A stretch of 14,535 bases of DNA, from positions 1 through 14,535 of the forward strand of contig JAJZRD010000079.1 of the NCBI GenBank assembly GCA_021845945.1. The letters are read 5' to 3'. The position numbers were made by a program, and so were the translations under genes. Positions 7,690-13,930 of this stretch are shown here, one piece after another. The notes beneath the pieces were generated by a model. It did no database searches. It was not told the origin of the DNA and was given only the letters and a program-made list of their open reading frames with translations. Every line of letters starts with the position of its first letter. Within the stretch, counting starts at the first letter, position 1. The DNA comes from Chloroflexota bacterium (GTDB lineage: Bacteria; Chloroflexota; UBA6077).

Positions 7690-9459
7690 TCATCGACTAC
7701 GACGGCGCCCTTTCAGCAGGAGCCAACCTTCGCGAAGTTGCTGGATATCGCTCGCGGACAAGCCGAGCCCTTGCCGCAGTATGATCCCGTCCGCGAGCTC
7801 GCGAGCCAACTCAGGCTTGCCGGCCCTCAAGAGCGCGTCCAGGTCGGCGGCTAGGCTGTTCAGCCCTCCAGGTCCGAAATCGGGCAGGGCAACCGCCACC
7901 CGCCCGGCCTCTGTGGGCTCCAGCTTCAGCATTCCCCCGCCCAGACTGTGTCCCTCCATTTCGCAGCTCAGGGCGGTCAGCGAGGTCTGCCACGCGGCCG
8001 CCAGCTCGATGGTACCGACCCGGCTGTTGGGCGCCAGGCGCACGATGTGAAGAGTATTCGGGGCCACTGCATCGGCTTCGTTGGCCACCAACTTGGGATC
8101 TCCCCCACTCATGTAGGTTAGAAAGCCACTGGCTTCATACACGTGGGGAACCGAGTACCAGGGTTTCCTCACCCGGCACTTGTAACGATCTGGCACACCC
8201 CGTCTGACGCCCTGACGCAGGTATGCCTCCACCGACTCCGGCAGAGACTGCATCCCCTGGATGTGAAGCAGGGAATTGGGATGTCCGGATAGACGAAGAC
8301 TCTCCCAGTCCTCTCGGGTAAAACGCAAGCCCGGCAGCTCAGAGCCACGACACGCCGCGGGCCGCAGGAAGTGGGAGGGTATGCGGTAGCCATCGATGGT
8401 CTTGGCATCCAGGTGAAAGAAGGCGTTGTCTCCGGTCACGTAGCCTATGCCTACCTGCGCCAGGGACCTCAAAGGGGTGACGAGGCCCGACTCACGCAGT
8501 TGCCGATAAAGGTGGCGAGTACCATGAGGCAGAAGATAGTGAAGCACTCGCTCGTGGTCGCGGCGCAGGGGGGAGGCGTCTATCTCAACACCGTCTGGTA
8601 GCGCAGCCGATGGATCGGTGTACTCCTCCAGGGCAGACAGCCCGGGCAGGTCTATCAGCTGGAAGGTCTCGAAAGGCTCGCCGCGCCCCGCAGCCAGCAG
8701 CAGGACCGTGTCCTCAGACAGAGTCGGGAAGATCCTGCGCGAGAAGCTGAGAATACGGGTAGAGCCAAAGCTGCTTCGCAGGTAGTCCAAGACCGGACGG
8801 GCGTAGCCGGCGTGAGTCAGCTCGGCTGGCGCCACCATGGCGAGCCGGCCGCCCGGTTTCACGAACTGCACGGCGTGCACGAGAAAAGGAGCCCACGAGC
8901 TGGTCAGTCGAGATAGCTCTACCCCGGCATCTCGAGCACGAAGCAGCGCGGCGTCTCTCGCGTCGCCGCTGAACCTCTGGTATCGAATAAAGGGAGGATT
9001 GCCAACCACCGCGTCGGCCGAGGGTAGTTGGCCTGGAACGACATCGAAGAAGCTCGCGTGAAGCAGTTGCACCGTCGAAAGGATTTCCGCGCCTCGGGCG
9101 GCGAATCTGCGATGCGCGACCGGGTCGATCTCAATGCCGAAGAGCTGCCGGCTGGGGTTCCCGCCAAGATCGCGAATCCGTTCCGCCGCCTCTGCCAGGA
9201 AAACGCCGTCTCCTGAACTGGGGTCCAGCACGTTTTCCTTGCCCGTCGTCAGAGCCCAACGCAGAAGAAATCTGGCGACAGCGACGTCGGTATAGTAAGC
9301 GCCCAGCTCTTTGCGGCGTACGCTTTCGGGCACGGGATCTCCATTCGCGGGATTGAGTAGATCGTCGATGTCGATGGAAGGTCTGCCGGCACCATATCCG
9401 GCCCGACCAGCTCGATCGAACGCCCTGGAGATGCCAGCAGACGCGGACTCAGCCTTCAT
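7690..9459 (-). CDS. Type II N6-adenine DNA methyltransferase (gamma class)
   Basis: 589-aa SAM-dependent methyltransferase that would protect host DNA from the adjacent endonuclease. Motif order X-I-II-IV is that of gamma-class adenine enzymes: GAYYT (53-57), DPSSGDGVFL (79-88), GIEIDP (108-113) and catalytic NPPF (N154-F157). The long C-terminal half (about residues 250-589) would be the target-recognition domain. Length and layout resemble M.SalI-type enzymes, but I cannot infer the target from sequence alone. Start ATG at 9457-9459 has a modest GAGG site. A minus-strand promoter lies at 9544-9572. Base composition is lower in GC than neighbours: I counted 57% over 8041-8100 against 73% over fusA 5041-5100. 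It probably arrived with the endonuclease as a mobile R-M cassette. Confidence 0.9.
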   Translation of the reverse strand: MKAESASAGISRAFDRAGRAGYGAGRPSIDIDDLLNPANGDPVPESVRRKELGAYYTDVAVARFLLRWALTTGKENVLDPSSGDGVFLAEAAERIRDLGGNPSRQLFGIEIDPVAHRRFAARGAEILSTVQLLHASFFDVVPGQLPSADAVVGNPPFIRYQRFSGDARDAALLRARDAGVELSRLTSSWAPFLVHAVQFVKPGGRLAMVAPAELTHAGYARPVLDYLRSSFGSTRILSFSRRIFPTLSEDTVLLLAAGRGEPFETFQLIDLPGLSALEEYTDPSAALPDGVEIDASPLRRDHERVLHYLLPHGTRHLYRQLRESGLVTPLRSLAQVGIGYVTGDNAFFHLDAKTIDGYRIPSHFLRPAACRGSELPGLRFTREDWESLRLSGHPNSLLHIQGMQSLPESVEAYLRQGVRRGVPDRYKCRVRKPWYSVPHVYEASGFLTYMSGGDPKLVANEADAVAPNTLHIVRLAPNSRVGTIELAAAWQTSLTALSCEMEGHSLGGGMLKLEPTEAGRVAVALPDFGPGGLNSLAADLDALLRAGKPELARELADGIILRQGLGLSASDIQQLREGWLLLKGRRRSR

Positions 9460-9543
9460 GCTTTACCTCAGGCCGGACGACAATCCAAGCGACTTCTTCA
9501 GCGCCATCACGCAGAAGGGGGGTAGTCGCCTTAATGTGGCACC

Positions 9544-9572
9544 AGTGTATTCTTGAAGGTTGATGTGGTCAA
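9544..9572 (-). promoter_or_regulatory. Promoter of the methyltransferase-endonuclease operon
   Basis: Read on the minus strand, TTGACC (9567-9572) and TACACT (9544-9549) are separated by exactly 17 nt. The predicted start near 9537 gives a leader of about 78 nt to the methyltransferase ATG. No C-protein box or obvious operator repeat is seen. Confidence 0.65.
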
Positions 9573-9666
9573 TCTGTCATGGTAGGCTGGAGAGGCTGTA
9601 CCCCCGCAATACTCGTCTAGGCTCAAGAAAGGCAGTCGGCGGAGTCTCGCCCCGACTGGGCCTCCC

Positions 9667-10494
9667 TTGAAAGAAGAGCTCAACAGGTTCAATCCGGCCA
9701 ACTCGGGCATCTGCCACGGAACCTGCGCCTATTGCGACCAACGGGTGGGGGCGACCGGCCGGTCGCCCCTGCGAGAGTGCGGCAGGCGAACCGAGTCCGA
9801 GCTGGTGGTGAAACCGAAGGCCCCGCTGTGCGTGATCGCCCCCGAGGAGGGTCGCGACCCCTACGACGCGGCTGAAGGTCGCTGCCAGGCCACCCGCCAT
9901 CGGTTGCAGGAGGTACGAGACGCGGGTACCCCGGTCCTGCTGATAACCCGGTCGGATCGGGTGCTGCGAGACCTTCCCCTCCTGGCGGAGATCGCCCGGG
10001 GCGGCGGGGCCACCCTCCTGGCAGCGGTGGCAACCCTGGACCCGGAGCTGGCAGCCTTCTGGGAGCCGGAGTCGCCGCCTCCAGACCGGCGGCTGGCAGT
10101 GCTGCGGCCGGCGGCCGAGGCCGGTGTTGCCGCGGGCTTGCTCGCCTCCCCCCTGGTTCCCTACCTGATGGACGACCACAGCTCGCTGAGAAGGTTGCTT
10201 GCAGCGGCCGCCGACGCCGGCGCCCGGTTCTTCCTGGCGGAGATGATGGCCCTCCCGCCGGGGGCCTATCGGGAGAGGGCGCTGCGGCTGTTGGCTGAGA
10301 GGTGGCCACAGCTGCTGGGGCCGGTGCGCGGGCTGTACGGGGATGCCTCCGAACCGCCCCAGGCCTACCTGGACAGGGTAACGGAGGACGCTCGCCGGAT
10401 CGGCTCGACCCTCGCCCTGCCACACGGGTTGCCCAGATCCTGGAGTCCGGGGGCACTGCTCGCCGCGGCTTTCGCGGATCGCCTGCGGAGTTGA
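9667..10494 (+). CDS. Radical SAM protein, spore photoproduct lyase/COG1533 family, 5' end doubtful
   Basis: Predicted 4Fe-4S radical SAM enzyme. CHGTCAYC supplies C16, C20 and C23 of the C-x3-C-x2-C cluster motif. Further family landmarks are RDPYDAAEG (63-71), LLITRSDRVLRDLPLL (91-106; usual core TKSxLxxRDxDLL), TLDPEL (123-128), EPESPPPDRRL (133-143), EAGVAAGLLASPLVPYLMD and AAADAGARFF. Length is 275 aa from TTG 9667, slightly short: about 15 residues normally lying between VVKPxAP and the DPY motif appear to be missing. TTG 9667 has no Shine-Dalgarno site. The frame is open back to 9586, and its codons (YSSRL...SRR) resemble the pre-cluster region of the family, but there is no start codon there. 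Its natural 5' end may have been lost. Function beyond the family is unknown; lesion repair is not proven for this subgroup. Confidence 0.8.
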   Translation: MKEELNRFNPANSGICHGTCAYCDQRVGATGRSPLRECGRRTESELVVKPKAPLCVIAPEEGRDPYDAAEGRCQATRHRLQEVRDAGTPVLLITRSDRVLRDLPLLAEIARGGGATLLAAVATLDPELAAFWEPESPPPDRRLAVLRPAAEAGVAAGLLASPLVPYLMDDHSSLRRLLAAAADAGARFFLAEMMALPPGAYRERALRLLAERWPQLLGPVRGLYGDASEPPQAYLDRVTEDARRIGSTLALPHGLPRSWSPGALLAAAFADRLRS

Positions 10495-10849
10495 TGCCCG
10501 TCCTCCATCTCCCGTTGACCCCCTCTCACAACTTGTGCTACATTCGTGGCACGCGTGCTCCTTCCCTTCGCCCCCGGAGGACCGCCGAGATACGAGGTGA
10601 AGCGTGGCGGATCGTTCCAGGCTCTCTGCCCATGCCACATCCCCACACCCGTGCCCTCGATCCCGGGCCAGGGCGAGAGAAGAGGCCGCGACCCAACCAG
10701 TGCCGTCCCTGACATCGGCGCGACCACCCCAGGGGCCAGAGCCAAGCCCAGCTGCTCCCGAAGCCAACGTGGAACCCCTGTGCAGTCCTTGCCGTTTCTG
10801 ACCGGACGGCTATCTACAAGATCAGATAGATCCGAGGGAGGCTGCATCT
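10495..10849. other. 355-nt intergenic leader of the hydantoinase-like gene
   Basis: Holds a promoter (10515-10544), about 250 nt with no recognised element, and a hairpin CTATCT/AGATAG (10810-10829) ending a few bases before the ribosome site GGGAGG (10836-10841). The small reading frames here have no good start signals. I see no terminator for the upstream radical SAM gene and no known riboswitch consensus. Confidence 0.5.
10515..10544 (+). promoter_or_regulatory. Promoter for the hydantoinase-like gene
   Basis: TTGACC (10515-10520), 18-nt spacer, TACATT (10539-10544) with extended TG at 10536-10537. Predicted start near 10551 leaves a leader of roughly 300 nt. The bases GTGCTA in the -10 region match the other two plus-strand promoters of the window. 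Confidence 0.65.
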
Positions 10850-12220
10850 ATGGCTGTTGATCACGTGGACACGATCGTGCGCGGCGGAAAGGTGGTGCGC
10901 CCCTCCGGCGTTGCCGAGGCGGCCATCGCCATCGCGGACGGCAAGATCGTGGCCATCGCCTCCGAAGAACTGCTCCCCCCTGCCGACACCGTCGTGGATG
11001 CCTCCGGGAAGTACGTGCTTCCGGGGCTGGTGGACGTTCACACCCACGTGTACCTGGATAGCTACCGCACCATCAGCGAGTCGGCGGCCTTCGGTGGAGT
11101 CACTACCCTGCTCTCATACATCTGGCCCGACCAGGACCAGGATATCCCCGCCTCCATCGACCACTGGCGCCGCTTCGGCGAGTCGGCCAGTATCGTCGAC
11201 TTCGGCCTCCACGTGGGACTGATGGACTCCCCCGCCTCTCTGGAGCAGATCCCCGCGTCGGTGGAGATGGGGGTCACCAGCTTCAAGCTAATGATGGACT
11301 ACAAGCGGCGGGGCCTGATGGTGAGCGACGAGTTCCTGATGGCCGCCCTGGAGCGGATAGCCCAGGCGGGGGGCACTGCCACGGTCCACGGCGAGAACGG
11401 CGGCGTGATCCATTACCTGGAAGAGAAGATGATAGCAGAGGGGCTGACCTCCCCGGCCGATTACCCGCGGTCGCGCCCGCCGGAGGCCGAGGTAGAGGCC
11501 GTGGGGAGGGCCATCGCCCTCGCCGGTCTGGCCCGCTGCCCCCTCTACCTGGTCCACGTCACCACCGCCGAGTCGGTGGAGGCGGTGGCTCAGGCCCATC
11601 TTGCCGGCCACCAGGTCTGGACCGAGACCTGCCCCCACTTCCTCTTGATGACCGAGGAGGAGTACGAGCGGCAGGGCCCGATTATCAAGACCGCCCCGCC
11701 CCTGCGAACCGAGGGGGATTGCGAGGCGCTGTGGGGCGGCATCCAGCAGGGGATCATCGCCGCTATATCCAGCGACCATACCGCCTACAACCGGGAGATG
11801 AAGGAGATAGGCTGGACCAACATCTTCCAGGCCCCCTTCGGCATCCCGGGCACCGAGACGATGCTCCCGCTGCTCTACACCGAGGCGGTGGTGAAGCGAG
11901 GGTTGCCGATCGCGGCGCTGCCCCGCCTGCTGAGCGAGAATCCGGCCAAGCTGTTCGGGCTCTACCCGCAGAAGGGGGCCATCGATGTGGGGTCCGACGC
12001 CGACTTGGTGATCTTCGATCCCGAGGCAGAGGTCACCATCACCTCGAGCATCCTCCACACTCGGGCGGACTTCACCCCCTTCGAGGGCCGGAAGGTGAAG
12101 GGGTGGCCCGCCTCGACCCTTGTGAGGGGAAGCCTGGTGGTGCAGGAAGGTCGTCTGGTGGAGACACCGCCCCACGGCCTCTTCCTGGAGCGGAAGCCGG
12201 GGACGCTCATGCCCGTGTAG
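10850..12220 (+). CDS. D-hydantoinase/dihydropyrimidinase-family cyclic amidohydrolase
   Basis: 456-aa cytosolic amidohydrolase with a two-metal TIM barrel that opens cyclic amides. Ligands are in place: H64 and H66 (DVHTH), the Lys to be carboxylated K146 (SFKLMMDYK), H180 (TVHGENG), H236 (YLVHVTT) and D309 (SSDHTAYN). FKLMMDYKRRGLMVSDE matches the FKxFMAYK region of hydantoinases, with Y151 as the expected oxyanion Tyr. SRPPEAEVEAVGRAI, ETCPHFLL and GIPGTETMLPLL are also typical of dihydropyrimidinases. It is less like dihydroorotase; allantoinase is the main alternative. Start ATG has GGGAGG 8 nt upstream. The next gene, a CitE-like lyase, begins 140 nt later behind a weak terminator, so a shared catabolic role is possible but not shown. 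The natural substrate cannot be read from sequence. Confidence 0.88.
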   Translation: MAVDHVDTIVRGGKVVRPSGVAEAAIAIADGKIVAIASEELLPPADTVVDASGKYVLPGLVDVHTHVYLDSYRTISESAAFGGVTTLLSYIWPDQDQDIPASIDHWRRFGESASIVDFGLHVGLMDSPASLEQIPASVEMGVTSFKLMMDYKRRGLMVSDEFLMAALERIAQAGGTATVHGENGGVIHYLEEKMIAEGLTSPADYPRSRPPEAEVEAVGRAIALAGLARCPLYLVHVTTAESVEAVAQAHLAGHQVWTETCPHFLLMTEEEYERQGPIIKTAPPLRTEGDCEALWGGIQQGIIAAISSDHTAYNREMKEIGWTNIFQAPFGIPGTETMLPLLYTEAVVKRGLPIAALPRLLSENPAKLFGLYPQKGAIDVGSDADLVIFDPEAEVTITSSILHTRADFTPFEGRKVKGWPASTLVRGSLVVQEGRLVETPPHGLFLERKPGTLMPV

Positions 12221-12231
12221 GGGGGCTGGCG

Positions 12232-12258
12232 GTCGCCCTTTGGAGAACGGCGACTTTT
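12232..12258 (+). terminator. Possible intrinsic terminator after the amidohydrolase
   Basis: GTCGCC (12232-12237) pairs with GGCGAC (12249-12254) around an 11-nt loop and is followed by TTTT (12255-12258). Stem is short, so termination may be partial. Confidence 0.45.
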
Positions 12259-12304
12259 CGGCCTGCTTCCTGCTGAAGAAGGCCCGATGCCAATCCAGCC
12301 TGGG

Positions 12305-12330
12305 GAGCCGCCGGTCTCGAGACCCGGCTC
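12305..12330. promoter_or_regulatory. Operator-like inverted repeat before the CitE-like gene
   Basis: GAGCCG (12305-12310) and CGGCTC (12325-12330) flank the perfect 12-nt palindrome GGTCTCGAGACC (12313-12324), with only a 2-nt asymmetry. It ends 30 nt before the GTG start. It could be a regulator site or an RNA hairpin in the leader. Confidence 0.35.
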
Positions 12331-12360
12331 GCGGCACATCAAGATTAGGGGGAGTGTACT

Positions 12361-13269
12361 GTGGAGTTGCTCAGAACGCTGCTGTTCGTGCCCGGCAACC
12401 GATCCAAGATGATCGAGAAGTCCAAGGGGGTCGACGCCGACGCCCTGATCTTCGACCTGGAAGACGCCGTGCCTCCTGCGGAGAAACCCACAGCCCGGCG
12501 GATGGTGAGAGAGGCCATCGACGGCGGCGACTATCGCCGCTTCAAGGTCTTCGTGCGGGTGAACGCCCTCACCACCAACCTGCTGCCCGACGACCTGGAG
12601 GCCGTGGTGGGTCCCAATCTCTTCGGCATCGTTCTCCCCAAGACGGAGTACCCCGAAGGGGTCAACGAGGTGCACCGAATGCTGCTGGAACGGGAGCGGC
12701 GGCAGGGGCTCCCCGAGGGGCGCACCAAGATCCTCCCCATCATCGAGACGGTGAGAGGGGTGCTGAACGTGCCCCAGATCGCCGGGTGCCACGAGCGGCT
12801 GATAGGGCTCACCTTCGGGGCGGAGGACTTCGCCACCGACCTGGGGGTCGAGCGATCTCGGGAAGGCACGGAGGGCCGTTACCCCCTGACCCAGATCGCT
12901 CTCTACGCGCGGCTGACCGACGTGGTCGCCGTGGATAGCGTCTTCTCGGACGTCGAGGACGACGAGGGGCTGGAGGAGAACGCCAGGCTGGCCAAACAGC
13001 TGGGGTTACGGGGCAAGTTCGTGATCCATCCAAGGCAGATCGAGATGGTGAACCGGATCTTCACCCCCTCGGAGCAGGAGATCGAGTGGGCCCGACAGGT
13101 GGTCGCCGCCTACGATGAGGCGGAGGCCCGGGGCGAGGCCTCGGTCGCCGTGAACGGCAAGATGGTGGACATCCCCATCGCCGAGAGGTCCCGCAGCCTG
13201 CTGGCCCTCGCTGAAGCGATCAGCAATCAGCAGTCAGCAATCAGCTCGCAGAAACAATCCGAAAAGTGA
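12361..13269 (+). CDS. CitE/HpcH-HpaI family CoA-ester lyase
   Basis: 302-aa TIM-barrel enzyme of the citrate lyase beta/malyl-CoA lyase group, acting on C-C or thioester bonds of CoA esters with Mg2+. LLFVPGNRSKM (7-17) is the signature start, FDLEDAV (31-37) follows, R66 lies in FVRVN, PKTE is 93-96, E129 in PIIET and D156 in FGAEDF are the expected Mg ligands, and KFVIHPRQI binds near the C-terminal lid. Start GTG 12361 has a GGGGGAG site about 7 nt upstream. No citD/citF neighbours are present, so it is a stand-alone CitE-like enzyme (malyl-, citramalyl-CoA lyase or malyl-CoA thioesterase), not a citrate lyase subunit. The last 17 residues (from AIS to the end) are low-complexity Ser/Gln/Asn encoded by a heptamer repeat and are not family sequence. 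Confidence 0.88.
   Translation: MELLRTLLFVPGNRSKMIEKSKGVDADALIFDLEDAVPPAEKPTARRMVREAIDGGDYRRFKVFVRVNALTTNLLPDDLEAVVGPNLFGIVLPKTEYPEGVNEVHRMLLERERRQGLPEGRTKILPIIETVRGVLNVPQIAGCHERLIGLTFGAEDFATDLGVERSREGTEGRYPLTQIALYARLTDVVAVDSVFSDVEDDEGLEENARLAKQLGLRGKFVIHPRQIEMVNRIFTPSEQEIEWARQVVAAYDEAEARGEASVAVNGKMVDIPIAERSRSLLALAEAISNQQSAISSQKQSEK
13218..13245 (+). repeat. Heptamer array (RRTCAGC)x4 overlapping a gene end
   Basis: Four tandem 7-mers, GATCAGC, AATCAGC, AGTCAGC and AATCAGC, inside the last codons of the CitE-like gene. They are the reverse-complement type of the array at 13327-13368. Confidence 0.85.
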
Positions 13270-13292
13270 GTGCATCCCTGCCGGCGCTTGAG

Positions 13293-13301
13293 TGCTATAC
13301 T
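13293..13301 (+). promoter_or_regulatory. Extended -10 promoter for the small membrane protein gene
   Basis: TGCTATACT, identical to the fusA-leader promoter core at 4169-4177, with T-rich sequence after it. No clear -35. It lies between the two heptamer arrays, giving a leader of about 70 nt to the ATG at 13380. Confidence 0.55.
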
Positions 13302-13326
13302 TATTACTACTGGGCCATCAGCGGCG

Positions 13327-13368
13327 GCTGGAAGCTGATGGCTGATAGCTAACGGCTGATAGCTACCA
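13327..13368 (+). repeat. Heptamer array (GCTGATA-type)x6, inverted relative to 13218-13245
   Basis: Six 7-mers in register: GCTGGAA, GCTGATG, GCTGATA, GCTAACG, GCTGATA and GCTACCA. Their complement is the xATCAGC unit of the upstream array, so the two arrays form imperfect inverted repeats about 80 nt apart. Confidence 0.8.
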
Positions 13369-13379
13369 GGAAAACTGAC

Positions 13380-13820
13380 ATGCCTAACGACAAGCACGAC
13401 AAGTACGAAGACGAGATCCGCGAGATCCTGAACAGGATGGACAACTTCATCCCCGAAGGCGGCCAGCGGAACGTGCCGCCCAGACAGCCCTCACCACCTC
13501 CCTGGGATGGATGGATGACCAATCTTAGGCGCCGGCTCTACAGCTACAGTTCCAACTCCTTCCTGGTAGGGTGGGTGTTGCTGGCCCTGGTGGCCGGCCT
13601 GCTCCACAAGATCTACCCACCATTCGGGGCGCTGGCCGCCCTCGCCAGCGTCGGCTGCCTCCTGGCGGCCATCCTGCTGCCGATGATCTCCCGAGAGTTC
13701 GGCGCGCCCGAGCGGCGGTGGCGCGGCCAGGTTATCGACTTCCAGCCCTCCAGGATCCGCCGGCCCTTCTCGTGGCGCTACACCTGGTGGCGGATCAAGA
13801 GCTTCTTCGGCTTCCGGTAA
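13380..13820 (+). CDS. Small two-TM membrane protein of unknown function
   Basis: 146 aa, not recognised as a named family. The charged N-terminus (KYEDEIREILNRMDNF, residues 8-23) looks helical and possibly coiled-coil, followed by a Pro-rich linker (about 33-41). Two hydrophobic helices lie at about residues 60-78 and 83-102, separated by HKIYPPFG. The C-terminus is basic and aromatic (SWRYTWWRIKSFFGF) and probably cytoplasmic. Start ATG 13380 follows an AGGAAAA site. It has its own promoter candidate and ends facing panB with a palindrome between. Role unknown; topology suggests a small membrane adaptor, but nothing in the neighbourhood fixes that. Confidence 0.8.
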   Translation: MPNDKHDKYEDEIREILNRMDNFIPEGGQRNVPPRQPSPPPWDGWMTNLRRRLYSYSSNSFLVGWVLLALVAGLLHKIYPPFGALAALASVGCLLAAILLPMISREFGAPERRWRGQVIDFQPSRIRRPFSWRYTWWRIKSFFGFR

Positions 13821-13836
13821 ACGGCCGAAACCGGAC

Positions 13837-13911
13837 GTAGGGCGGGGCCCTGTGCCTCGCCGCCTTGGGCCTTCGACGGGCCAGGCGGCAGGGCAGAGCG
13901 CCCTGCCCTAC
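13837..13911. repeat. Nested palindromic element in second convergent gap
   Basis: Arms GTAGGGCGGGGC (13837-13848) and GCCCTGCCCTAC (13900-13911) form 12 pairs with one G-T. Nested inside, GCCGCCT (13859-13865) pairs with AGGCGGC (13883-13889), continued by GGGCC/GGGCC around the loop. It lies between the stops of convergent genes (13820 and 13931). No T-run on either side, so it resembles a dispersed palindromic repeat more than a classical terminator, although the hairpin could help end both transcripts. Confidence 0.7.
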
Positions 13912-13930
13912 ATCGTTGGCAGCTTCCCCC

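Noticed and set aside
9577..10767. Long minus-strand reading frame (396 codons) opposite the radical SAM gene
   Set aside because: The plus strand carries clear radical SAM motifs; the antisense product has shadow-type composition and no ribosome site or motif.
13218..13368. CRISPR array
   Set aside because: Units are 7 nt tandem copies without spacers, and no cas genes are present.
13837..13911. Classical Rho-independent terminator
   Set aside because: The hairpin is strong but no T-run follows on either strand; a palindromic repeat fits better.
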